From Micromonospora thermarum (GTDB taxonomy: Bacteria; Actinomycetota; Actinomycetes; Mycobacteriales; Micromonosporaceae): a stretch of DNA of 64,000 nt. A model generated the notes under the pieces. The model did no database searches. It was not told the origin of the DNA and worked only from the letters and a program-made list of their open reading frames with translations. The position numbers and the translations under genes were made by a program. Numbering within the stretch: the first letter of the stretch is position 1; each line of letters starts with the position of its first letter. Of the stretch, positions 15,621 to 23,392 are shown one piece after another. Location of the stretch: positions 186,001 to 250,000 of the forward strand of contig NZ_JAATEO010000002.1 in assembly GCF_012034245.1 (NCBI RefSeq), in the 5' to 3' direction.

Positions 15621-16847
15621 ATGGTGGACGTCGAGCAGTTGCTGACCCGTCTCTACGGCGACGAGGGCCGGCAGGACCCGTATCCCACCTACGCCGGCCT
15701 GCACGCGCTGGGGCCGATCACGGCGCTGCCGCCCCGCCCGGAGCACCGGGCGATCGCCGCCGTGGCGGTCGGCTACGACCTCGTCGGCGCGGTCCTGCGG
15801 GACCCGGAGTGGTACAAGCAGCCCCCACCGGGCTGGGCGGAACAGGAGATCCTGCGGACCTTCCAGACCTCGATGATGTTCGTCAACCCGCCGGACCACG
15901 GCCGGATGCGGCACGTGTTCGCCGGCACCTTCACCCCGCGCCGGCTCGGCGCACTCGAACCGGTGATCCTCCGGGTCGCCGACGAACTGCTGGACGCGAT
16001 GGCCGACGCCGGGGCCGGCGGGACCGACTTCGTCGCCGACTTCGCGTACCCGCTGCCGGCCCGGGTGATGGCGGAGTTCATCGGCATCCCCGAGGCGGAC
16101 CTCTCCTGGTACCGGGAGCGGGTCGACCGGATCGACGAGTTCCTGGACGTGGCCGGCAAGACCCCGCAGCGGCTCGCCGCCGCCAACACCGCCGGCGCCG
16201 AGCTGCGCGCCTTCTACGCGGACCTGCTGGCCCACCGTCGCCGCAGCCCCGGTACGGACCTGATCAGCGGGCTCGTGGAGGCGGTCGACGCCGGCGGCAT
16301 CGAGTTGACCGAGGACGAGCTGATCAGCAACCTGATCGTGCTGTTCAACGCCAGCTTCGTCACCACCGTCTACATGTTCAGCAACGGCCTGCCGCTGCTG
16401 CTGGCCCACCCCGAGGTGGCCGCCGCACTGCCCGGCGATCCGGAGCTGACCGCGGGTGCCGTCGACGAGATCCTGCGGCTGGAGGCGCCGGTGCACTTCC
16501 TGGCGCGGGCGGCGCCGCGCGACGCCGTACTCGGCGGGGTGCCGATCGCCCGCGACCAGAACGTCCTGCTCGTCATCGCCGCGGCCAACCGCGACCCGGC
16601 CCGCTTCCCCGACCCGGGCCGCTTCGACCCGCGCCGCTCCGGCCCGCCGTCGCTGGCGTTCGGCATCGGCCTGCACTACTGCCTCGGCGCCGCCGTGTCC
16701 CGCCTGGAGGGCCGGCTGGCGCTGCCCCGGCTGCTGTCCCGCTTCCCCCGGCTGCGCATCGAGGAACGACCGACCTACAGTGGCAGCCTCTTCCTGCGCG
16801 GCATCGACAAGCTCCTGGTCCACACCGGGGGAGAGGAGCGACCGTGA
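15621..16847 (+). CDS. Cytochrome P450
   Basis: The 408-residue soluble P450 has the haem loop FGIGLHYCLG with ligand Cys354, the EILR (ExxR) motif in helix K, and NPPDHGRMR near residue 90. Such enzymes hydroxylate or couple aromatic substrates with help from ferredoxin. The oxygen-activating I-helix is unusual: the stretch LFNASFVTTV places Val where the conserved acid of AGxE/DTT is expected. A GGGAGG site precedes ATG 15621, and the stop overlaps the hydrolase start. It heads the operon that ends in hmo and hpgT, so it probably acts on the Hpg-containing product or its precursor. Confidence 0.88.
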   Translation: MVDVEQLLTRLYGDEGRQDPYPTYAGLHALGPITALPPRPEHRAIAAVAVGYDLVGAVLRDPEWYKQPPPGWAEQEILRTFQTSMMFVNPPDHGRMRHVFAGTFTPRRLGALEPVILRVADELLDAMADAGAGGTDFVADFAYPLPARVMAEFIGIPEADLSWYRERVDRIDEFLDVAGKTPQRLAAANTAGAELRAFYADLLAHRRRSPGTDLISGLVEAVDAGGIELTEDELISNLIVLFNASFVTTVYMFSNGLPLLLAHPEVAAALPGDPELTAGAVDEILRLEAPVHFLARAAPRDAVLGGVPIARDQNVLLVIAAANRDPARFPDPGRFDPRRSGPPSLAFGIGLHYCLGAAVSRLEGRLALPRLLSRFPRLRIEERPTYSGSLFLRGIDKLLVHTGGEERP

Positions 16848-17815
16848 GCCTGCATCCCCAGGCCGAGGCGTACCGGGCCGCCCGGGCGGCCGCCGGCACG
16901 CCACCGCTGTACACCCAGACCCTCGCCGAGGCCCGCGCCGCCGACCTCGCCGCGATCCGTGCCGGCTCCGGCACGGTCGAGCCGGTGCACGAGGTACGCG
17001 ACACGCACGTCCCTGGCCCGGCGGGCGACCTGCCGGTCCGGATCCACCGCCCGGCCGGCGCCGGGCCGCTGCCCACCCTGCTCTACTTCTTCGGCGGCGG
17101 GTGGACGCTGGGCAGCGTCGACACCGCCGACGGGATCTGCCGGCGGCTGGCCAACGCCGTGCCCTGCCAGGTGGTCACCGTCGGCTACCGGCTCGCCCCC
17201 GAGGCCCCGTTCCCGGCGGCGGTGCACGACTGCCACGCGGCGCTCCGGTTCGTCGCCGCGCACCCGGCGGAGTTCGGCGCCGACCCGGCGCGCCTGGCCG
17301 TCGGCGGGGACAGCGCGGGCGGGAACCTCGCCGCCGCCGTCACCCTGCTGGCCCGCGACGCCGGTCCCCGGCTGGCGGCGCAGCTGCTGGTCTACCCGAA
17401 CACCGACCAGACCGCCGAGGCGGCCGGTGACGACGACCCGCTGCTGTTCAACCGGCGCTCGGTCGCCTGGTACCGGTCGCACTACCTGGCGGACCCGGCC
17501 GACGCCCGGGACCGGCTCGCCTCGCCCCTGCTCGCCGACGACCTGGGCGGGCTGCCGCCGGCGCTGGTGGTCACCGCCGAGCACGACCCACTGCGGGACG
17601 AGGGCGAGCGGTACGCCCACCGGCTGGCCGCCGCCGGCGTGCCGACGACCCTCACCCGGTACGCCGGGATGGTCCACGGCTTCTTCGCGATGCCCGGCAC
17701 CTTCGACGACGGCCGGCGCGCCCAGGACCAGGCGGCCGCTTTCCTGCGGGAGCGGTTCGGGCTCACGGAACCGGCCGAGGCGGCCCCGGTCGGGACGGTG
17801 ACCGGCGATGTCTGA
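16844..17815 (+). CDS. Alpha/beta hydrolase, HSL-like family
   Basis: The 323-residue enzyme has the nucleophile elbow GGDSAGGN near residue 157, Asp in AEHDPLRDE near 243 and His in VHGFF near 275. The oxyanion motif, usually HGGG, reads FGGG (YFFGGGW near 83). It resembles hormone-sensitive-lipase-type esterases. GTG 16844 overlaps the P450 stop by 4 bases, and its own end overlaps hmo by 8 bases, so all are translated together. It may release or trim an ester or thioester intermediate. Confidence 0.83.
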   Translation: MSLHPQAEAYRAARAAAGTPPLYTQTLAEARAADLAAIRAGSGTVEPVHEVRDTHVPGPAGDLPVRIHRPAGAGPLPTLLYFFGGGWTLGSVDTADGICRRLANAVPCQVVTVGYRLAPEAPFPAAVHDCHAALRFVAAHPAEFGADPARLAVGGDSAGGNLAAAVTLLARDAGPRLAAQLLVYPNTDQTAEAAGDDDPLLFNRRSVAWYRSHYLADPADARDRLASPLLADDLGGLPPALVVTAEHDPLRDEGERYAHRLAAAGVPTTLTRYAGMVHGFFAMPGTFDDGRRAQDQAAAFLRERFGLTEPAEAAPVGTVTGDV

Positions 17816-18932
17816 GACCGCCCTGTCCACGCCGGACGTGCCGCTGGGCGAGCCGCCCGCCCCCGCCGGGCTGGCCGATTTCGCGGACCTGGCGCGCGCG
17901 GTGCTGCCCCCGGAGGTGTGGGACTTCGTCGACGGCGGCAGCGGCGCCGAGACCACCCTCGTGGCGAACCGCCGGGCCCTGGACCGGGTCGGGGTGCTGC
18001 CCCGTGTGCTGCGCGGCGTGCCCACCCCGCGCACCGACGCCCGGCTGCTCGGCGCCACCCACGCGCTGCCGGTGGCGGTCGCGCCGATGGCGTACCAGCG
18101 GCTGCTGCACCCCGACGGCGAGATCGCCCTGGCCGGAGCGGCCGGCGCCGCCGGCATCCCGTACGTGGCCAGCACGTTGAGCAGCGCGCCGATCGAGGAG
18201 ATCGCCGCCGCCGGCGGGACGGTCTGGTTCCAGCTCTACTGGCTGCGCGACCGGGGGCTCGTCACGGACCTGCTGGACCGGGCGCAGGCGGCGGGCTGCG
18301 CCGCGCTGGTGCTCACCGTGGACGTGCCGATCCTCGGCCGTCGGCTGCGCGACGTGCGCAACTCGTTCGCCATCCCGCCGCACGTCCTCGCCGCGAACCT
18401 GCCCGCCGGCCGGGACGACCTCGCGCACGCCGCCACCCCGGGCGTCTCCGCGGTGGCCGCCCACACCGGGGAGGTCTTCGCGCCGGCGGTGACCTGGGCC
18501 GACCTGGACTGGCTGCGCGAGCGTACCCCGGTCCCGCTGGTGGTCAAGGGCGTCCTCGACCCGCGCGACGCCGTCCGCGCGGCGGAGTCCGGGGCGGACG
18601 CGGTGGTGGTCTCCAACCACGGCGGGCGGCAGCTCGACGGCGCGCCGGCCAGCGCCGCGGCGCTGCCCGCGGTGGTCGAGGCGGTCGCCGGCCGGTGCGA
18701 GGTGCTGCTCGACAGCGGTGTCCGGGGCGGCGTCGACGTTCTGCGGGCGCTCGCCCTCGGCGCGCACGGCGTCCTGGTGGGCCGCCCGATGCTCTGGGCG
18801 CTCGCCGCCGGGGGCCGGGCCGGCGCCGAGACCGCGCTGTCGCTGCTGGCCGGCGAGTTCCGCGACGCGCTCGCGCTGGCCGGCTGCGCCGACCCGGGCG
18901 AGGCCCGGGACCTGCGGACGACGGTGGAGTGA
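17808..18932 (+). CDS. hmo: 4-hydroxymandelate oxidase (FMN-dependent)
   Basis: This is a 374-residue FMN enzyme of the alpha-hydroxyacid oxidase family. VWDFVDGG near residue 38, VAPMAYQRLLHPDGE near 90 and the catalytic SNHGGRQLD with His271 are visible. DSGVRGGVDVLRALALGA near 300 is the phosphate-binding region. The whole sequence closely resembles Hmo from glycopeptide-type clusters, which oxidises 4-hydroxymandelate to 4-hydroxyphenylglyoxylate. It lies between an alpha/beta hydrolase and hpgT, and hmaS is about 14 kb upstream. A lactate or glycolate oxidase role is less likely given this context. Confidence 0.86.
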   Translation: MSETALSTPDVPLGEPPAPAGLADFADLARAVLPPEVWDFVDGGSGAETTLVANRRALDRVGVLPRVLRGVPTPRTDARLLGATHALPVAVAPMAYQRLLHPDGEIALAGAAGAAGIPYVASTLSSAPIEEIAAAGGTVWFQLYWLRDRGLVTDLLDRAQAAGCAALVLTVDVPILGRRLRDVRNSFAIPPHVLAANLPAGRDDLAHAATPGVSAVAAHTGEVFAPAVTWADLDWLRERTPVPLVVKGVLDPRDAVRAAESGADAVVVSNHGGRQLDGAPASAAALPAVVEAVAGRCEVLLDSGVRGGVDVLRALALGAHGVLVGRPMLWALAAGGRAGAETALSLLAGEFRDALALAGCADPGEARDLRTTVE

Positions 18933-18935
18933 GCC

Positions 18936-20249
18936 GTGGACCTGCACGTGGCCGACCTGCATCCGGCCCTCGACGATCCCGCGCTGAACTCGATGAACTT
19001 CCTCAACGAGGTCGCGCAGCACTACCCGGCCGCGGTGTCGCTGGCCGCCGGCCGGCCGTACGAGGAGTTCTTCGACGTCGCGGCGCTGCACCGGCACCTG
19101 GACACCTTTCGCCGGCACCTCGCCGACGACCTGGGGCAGGGCCCGGAGCAGGTGCACCGCACGCTGCTCCAGTACGGGCGGACCAAGGGGATCATCCACC
19201 ACCTGGTCGCCCGCAACCTGGCGGTCGACGAGGAGTTGACGGTCGCCCCGGAGGCGCTCGTCGTGACGGTCGGCTGCCAGGAGGCGATGTTCCTGGTGCT
19301 GCGGGCCCTGCGCGCCGGCCCGGACGACGTCGTGCTCGCCGTCGCGCCGACGTACGTGGGGCTCACCGGCGCGGCGCGGCTGCTGGACCTGCCGGTGCGC
19401 CCGGTGGCCACCGGACCGTCCGGGGTGGACGCGGGCGACCTGCGCGTCCAGGTGCGCCGGGCGCGGGCCGAGGGGCTGCGCCCGCGCGCCTGCTACCTGA
19501 TGCCGGACTTCGCCAACCCCTCGGGGACGAGCATCGACGTGGCCGGGCGGCGCGCGTTGCTGGACCTGGCCGCCGAGGAGGATGTCCTGCTCATCGAGGA
19601 CAACCCGTACGGCCTCTTCCCGGCCGGCGACGCCCGGCGGCTGCCCACGCTCAAGGCGCTCGACACCGCCCGCCGGGTGGTCTACCTGGGCTCGTTCGCC
19701 AAGACGGTGCTGCCCGGCGCCCGGGTCGGCTACGTCGTGGCCGACCAGCGGGTGGCCCACCCGGACGGCACGGTCGGCCTCCTCGCCGACCAGCTCGCCA
19801 AGATCAAGAGCATGGTCACGGTGAACACCTCGCCGATCGCCCAGGCGGTGGTCGGGGGTGCGCTGCTGGAGCACGGGTGCAGCCTGGTCGCCGCCACCGC
19901 CCGCGAGCGGGCCGCGTACACCCGGAATCTCCATCACCTGGTCGACGGCCTCGGGCGGCGCTTCCCGGCGGGGTCGCCGGTGCGGTGGACCGTGCCCACC
20001 GGGGGGTTCTTCGTCGTGGTGACCGTGCCGTTCCCGGTCGACGACGCGCTGCTGCACCGCTCGGCCCGGGAGTACGGGGTGCTGTGGACGCCGATGGCGC
20101 ACTTCTACGACGACGGCGCGCCGGTCCACGCGCTGCGGCTGTCGGTCAGCGCCGTCACCCCGGCCGAGATCGACGTCGGCCTGGACCGGCTGGCCGCGCT
20201 CGTCACCGACGAGACGGCCCGGCGGCAGGCCGCCGTCACGGTCGGTTGA
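18936..20249 (+). CDS. hpgT: 4-hydroxyphenylglycine aminotransferase
   Basis: The 437-residue fold-type I PLP enzyme has the Schiff-base Lys256 in SFAKTVLPGARVG, PDFANPSG near residue 190 and NSMNFLNEV near the N terminus. Its pattern matches HpgT, which transfers an amino group, usually from tyrosine, to 4-hydroxyphenylglyoxylate to make 4-hydroxyphenylglycine and regenerate 4-hydroxyphenylpyruvate for HmaS. GTG 18936 is 3 bases after the hmo stop. Together with hmo and hmaS it completes the Hpg cycle. It is the last gene of this operon. Confidence 0.85.
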   Translation: MDLHVADLHPALDDPALNSMNFLNEVAQHYPAAVSLAAGRPYEEFFDVAALHRHLDTFRRHLADDLGQGPEQVHRTLLQYGRTKGIIHHLVARNLAVDEELTVAPEALVVTVGCQEAMFLVLRALRAGPDDVVLAVAPTYVGLTGAARLLDLPVRPVATGPSGVDAGDLRVQVRRARAEGLRPRACYLMPDFANPSGTSIDVAGRRALLDLAAEEDVLLIEDNPYGLFPAGDARRLPTLKALDTARRVVYLGSFAKTVLPGARVGYVVADQRVAHPDGTVGLLADQLAKIKSMVTVNTSPIAQAVVGGALLEHGCSLVAATARERAAYTRNLHHLVDGLGRRFPAGSPVRWTVPTGGFFVVVTVPFPVDDALLHRSAREYGVLWTPMAHFYDDGAPVHALRLSVSAVTPAEIDVGLDRLAALVTDETARRQAAVTVG

Positions 20250-20316
20250 CACACCGCGTTCACCGCATGGCAATGCGCGACGGCCCCCGTTCCGCCGTCC
20301 TGCGTGGACACTCATA

Positions 20317-20595
20317 ATGGTCGGCATGGTCGCCTGGGAGTACGCCCTGCTGGTCCGCCGCTATCAAGGGCAGGGCCGTCAGTTCCACGTCAGCTTCATC
20401 TGGTACGCCCCGGACGGGACGCGCCGGGACGTCACGGCGTACGGCGACACCGCGATCGCGCACCTCAACCGCGTCGGGCGCGAGGGGTGGGAGCTGGTCT
20501 CCGCGGCCGAGGACGTGAACAACGTGCAGGGCAGCACCGAGGTGCACCGCTACCACCTGAAGCGCCCGCTGGCGGAGCCCCCGTCCGGACGCTAG
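20317..20595 (+). CDS. Small DUF4177-like protein
   Basis: The 92-residue protein starts with WEYALLVRRY and has GREGWELVSAAE near residue 57 and a terminal YHLKRP. This Trp-Glu-Tyr, Gly-Trp-Glu-Leu-Val, Leu-Lys-Arg layout is that of DUF4177 proteins, whose function is unknown. ATG 20317 or 20326 could both be used. It is a lone gene; its TAG stop is followed in the same frame by a TerC relic. Confidence 0.7.
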   Translation: MVGMVAWEYALLVRRYQGQGRQFHVSFIWYAPDGTRRDVTAYGDTAIAHLNRVGREGWELVSAAEDVNNVQGSTEVHRYHLKRPLAEPPSGR

Positions 20596-20778
20596 ACACG
20601 CGAACTGCGCTTCGTGCTGCTCGCCTTCGCCGGCGTTAAGCTGATCCTCTCCGAGACGCCGGTCGGCAAGCTGCCCATCCCGGTGACCCTGGGCGTCATC
20701 GTGGTGACCCTCGCCGTGTCGATCGGGTGGAGCCTCGTCGCCACCCGCGACGCGCGGCCGGTGGACGCCGGTCGGTGA
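20596..20778 (+). pseudogene. C-terminal relic of a TerC-family membrane protein
   Basis: Directly after TAG 20593-20595, the same frame reads RFVLLAFAGVKLILSE, then PIPVTLGVIVVTLAVSIGWSLV, and ends at TGA 20776-20778. These two hydrophobic stretches match the last transmembrane helices of TerC-like integral membrane proteins. The rest of the gene is absent and no start codon or ribosome site exists. The fragment is therefore a truncated remnant, probably left by a deletion that brought the DUF4177-like gene next to it. Confidence 0.6.
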
Positions 20779-20856
20779 CCGGCGCTGAACCCCTCCCGGC
20801 CGGCGGCCGTGTCATCTAGGGTCGGAGGCGATCTTGTCGACGAGGAGTCGGAGGAC

Positions 20857-22107
20857 ATGAGAGTTCGGCTGCTGGCGGCTGCCGCAAGCACCCTCCTCCT
20901 GCCGGTCGCGGTGCCCACGGCGGCCACGGCCGCACCGGGGCGTACCGCCGTCGCCCCCGACGTGCCGTGCCCGCGCGTCGCCGTGCCGGCACCCGCGCCC
21001 ACGCGGCCGCCGCGGCCGACCCCGCCCCCGGCCGTGGCGGAGGACCGCGAGGTCGGCGGGCCGGCGCTCGCCACCGCCGGCCTGGCGGTACCGCCCGGCG
21101 CGCCCCGGCCGCCGGGCGTGACCGCGACGTCGTGGCTCGTCGCGGACCTGGACACCGGGCAGGTGCTGGGCGCCTGCGGCGCGCACGAGTACGCCACCCC
21201 GGCGAGCGTGCAGAAGCTGCTGCTGGCCGCCGCCGTGCTGCCGCGCCTCGATCCGGAGCAGGTCGTGACCGTGACGCGGGAGGACCTCGACATCGAACCG
21301 GGTTCCTCCGCGGTCGGCCTGGTCGCCGGCGGGCGCTACCGGGTGGAGACCGTCTGGCTCGGCCTGCTGCTCCAGTCCGGGAACGAGGCGGCGAACGTGC
21401 TCGCCCGTCTCGGTGGCGGCGCCGAGGGCCGGGCCGGCGGTGTCCGGGCGATGAACGAGCTGGCCCGTCACCTGGGCGCCCGGCAGACGCACGCGGTCAC
21501 CCCGTCCGGACTGGACGGGCGGGGGCAGTTCACCAGCGCGTACGACCTCGCGCTGATCGCCCGGGTCTGCTTCGCCGACCCCACCTTCCAGCGCTACGCG
21601 CTGACCGGGACGCACCAGATCCCCGCCCAGAGCCGGCCCCGCACCAAGGGTTTCCAGATCCAGAACGAGAACCCGCTCATCCGCCGCTACCCGGGCGCCC
21701 TCGGCGGCAAGACGGGCTTCACCGACCTGGCCCGCCACACCTACGTGGGTGCGGCCGAGCGGAACGGCCGGCGGCTGGTCGTCACGCTGCTCGGCGCCGA
21801 GTCCCGACCCGCTCGCGGCTGGGAGCAGGGCGCCGCCCTGCTCGACTGGGGCTTCGCCCAGCCCCGGGACGCCGCCGTCGGCCGGCTCGTCGAGCCGGGT
21901 GAGCTGGACGCGGCGGCGTCCAACGCGTCACCGGCTCCCGAGGGTGCGGCCGCCCGTCCGGTGGCCGGCGGGGAGCCGCTGCCGGAGGGGCTGACCGGAC
22001 CGGGGCCGCTGATCGTCGCGGCGGTGGCCGGGGTGGCCGGCCTGCTGACGCTGGTGGTGCGTTCCGCCCGGTCACCCCGGCGACGCCGGGGCCGGCGCCG
22101 CGCCTGA
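20857..22107 (+). CDS. D-alanyl-D-alanine carboxypeptidase (DacA/PBP5-like)
   Basis: The 416-residue protein has a signal peptide ending near AATAA (about residue 24) and a Pro/Ala-rich linker. Its S11-type serine peptidase domain shows all three motifs: SVQK (Ser117, Lys120), SGN (Ser174-Asn176) and KTG (Lys285). A C-terminal hydrophobic helix, LIVAAVAGVAGLL, followed by an Arg-rich tail anchors it in the membrane. It trims the terminal D-Ala of peptidoglycan stem peptides. ATG 20857 follows GGAGGAC; an in-frame start further upstream would disrupt the signal peptide. A hairpin terminator follows. Confidence 0.88.
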   Translation: MRVRLLAAAASTLLLPVAVPTAATAAPGRTAVAPDVPCPRVAVPAPAPTRPPRPTPPPAVAEDREVGGPALATAGLAVPPGAPRPPGVTATSWLVADLDTGQVLGACGAHEYATPASVQKLLLAAAVLPRLDPEQVVTVTREDLDIEPGSSAVGLVAGGRYRVETVWLGLLLQSGNEAANVLARLGGGAEGRAGGVRAMNELARHLGARQTHAVTPSGLDGRGQFTSAYDLALIARVCFADPTFQRYALTGTHQIPAQSRPRTKGFQIQNENPLIRRYPGALGGKTGFTDLARHTYVGAAERNGRRLVVTLLGAESRPARGWEQGAALLDWGFAQPRDAAVGRLVEPGELDAAASNASPAPEGAAARPVAGGEPLPEGLTGPGPLIVAAVAGVAGLLTLVVRSARSPRRRRGRRRA

Positions 22108-22110
22108 CCG

Positions 22111-22146
22111 CCGAAAGTTCCGGTGCTCTACCGGAACCGTTTCGGC
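22111..22146. terminator. Bidirectional terminator
   Basis: CCGAAAGTTCCGG (22111-22123) pairs with CCGGAACCGTTTCGG (22131-22145), with a small bulge, around a 7-base loop. It lies between the converging carboxypeptidase and LacI genes, 3 bases after the first stop and 14 bases from the second. Confidence 0.75.
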
Positions 22147-22159
22147 CGGGTGGGGAGCC

Positions 22160-23182
22160 TCAGGAACCCGGTGGAGGGGCGGAGCTGTCCCGGACGACGA
22201 GCTCGGTGGCGAGCTCCACCCGGGGCGAGTCGATGGTCTCGCCCTGCGCCAGCCGCAGCGCCGTCCGCGCCGCCAGCCGGCCCATCTCGACGAGGGGCTG
22301 GCGGACGGTGGTCAGCGGCGGCGACGCCCACCGGGCCTCGGGCAGGTCGTCGAAGCCGACGACGCTGACGTCGTCCGGCACGCGCAGGCTCCGGCGCCGG
22401 ATCGCCTCGTACACGCCGAACGCCATCTGGTCGCTGGCCGCGAAGATCGCGGTGGGCGGGTCGTCGAGGTCGAGCAGGGCCGTCCCGGCGGCGAACCCGG
22501 AGGCGTGGTAGAAGTCGCCGGGCTGCACCAGGCGGTCGTCCACCGTTACCCCGGCCGCCTCCAGCGCGGCGCGGTGTCCGTCCAGGCGGGCCCGGCTGCA
22601 CAGCAGGTGCGGCGGGCCGGCGACGAAGCCGATCCGCCGGTGGCCCAGGGAGAGCAGGTGCTCGGTGGCGGCGAGCCCGCCCGCCCAGTTGGTCGCGCCG
22701 ACCGTCGGCACGTCGGTGGCCGGTACGCCGGCCGGGTCGACCACCACCACCGGCACGTTGAGCCGGCGCAGCTGCGCGTGCAGCGGCGGGCTCAGGTGTG
22801 AGGTCACGAAGATGACCCCGTCGGTGGCCCGGGCCCGCAGGTTCTGCAACCACTGCCGCGCGGACGCCGGCTGCCGGTGGATCGCCGAGACGACGGTGCC
22901 GACCCCGGCGCCGTGCCCGACGTCCTCGACACCCCGGATGATCTCCACTGCCCACGGGCTGTCCAGGTCGTTGAAGACCAGGTCGAGCAGGCCGGCCCGG
23001 TGCACGGTGCGGTTGCCCGGCCGCCGGTAGCCGTGCTGGCGCAGCAGTTCCTCGACGCGCTCCCGGGTCTCCGGCGCGACGTCGGAGCGTCCGTTGAGCA
23101 CACGGGAGACGGTCGGCACCGAGACGCCCGCCTCCCGCGCGATCGCGGTGATGGTCACCCTGCGTCCCTCGTCCGTGTCCAC
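22160..23182 (-). CDS. LacI-family transcriptional regulator
   Basis: The 340-residue regulator has an N-terminal helix-turn-helix and hinge helix: VTITAIAREAGVSVPTVSRV, then NGRSDVAPETRERV. A periplasmic-binding-like sugar sensor domain follows, with DGVIFVTS near residue 120 and VSVVGFDDLPEA near 290. GTG 23182 has a strong AGGAGG just upstream; codons further upstream are not family-like. It is divergent from the sugar transport operon that begins at 23393, so it most likely represses that operon until an oligosaccharide binds. Confidence 0.9.
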   Translation of the reverse strand: MDTDEGRRVTITAIAREAGVSVPTVSRVLNGRSDVAPETRERVEELLRQHGYRRPGNRTVHRAGLLDLVFNDLDSPWAVEIIRGVEDVGHGAGVGTVVSAIHRQPASARQWLQNLRARATDGVIFVTSHLSPPLHAQLRRLNVPVVVVDPAGVPATDVPTVGATNWAGGLAATEHLLSLGHRRIGFVAGPPHLLCSRARLDGHRAALEAAGVTVDDRLVQPGDFYHASGFAAGTALLDLDDPPTAIFAASDQMAFGVYEAIRRRSLRVPDDVSVVGFDDLPEARWASPPLTTVRQPLVEMGRLAARTALRLAQGETIDSPRVELATELVVRDSSAPPPGS

Positions 23183-23320
23183 CGAGCCTCCTTCGCCGGC
23201 CGGGACGACCGACCGGGCATTCGCCGCAGATCCGGAACGGCTCGCCCGCCCCAGGATCATCTTGCCCCACCGAGGGGGGTTGACGACATGGCGGGGCGGT
23301 TCTAGCGTGCGAGCAAGTTA

Positions 23321-23333
23321 CGGAAACGTTCCG
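23321..23333. promoter_or_regulatory. Candidate LacI-family operator
   Basis: CGGAA-ACG-TTCCG is an inverted repeat with perfect 5-base arms and resembles the GAAACGTTTC core bound by LacI/CcpA-type regulators. It lies in the divergent region between the regulator gene and the binding-protein gene, about 60 bases before the latter, where repression would block transcription. Confidence 0.55.
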
Positions 23334-23392
23334 GAAGTTTATCGGACACCTTTCGGCCCGCCCACCCCCTACCCCCACCACGAAAGGGCTCG

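Noticed and set aside
17763..20327. Minus-strand open frame of over 850 codons opposite hmo and hpgT
   Set aside because: Compositional artefact: the plus strand holds clear enzyme families, and the antisense product has no recognisable feature.
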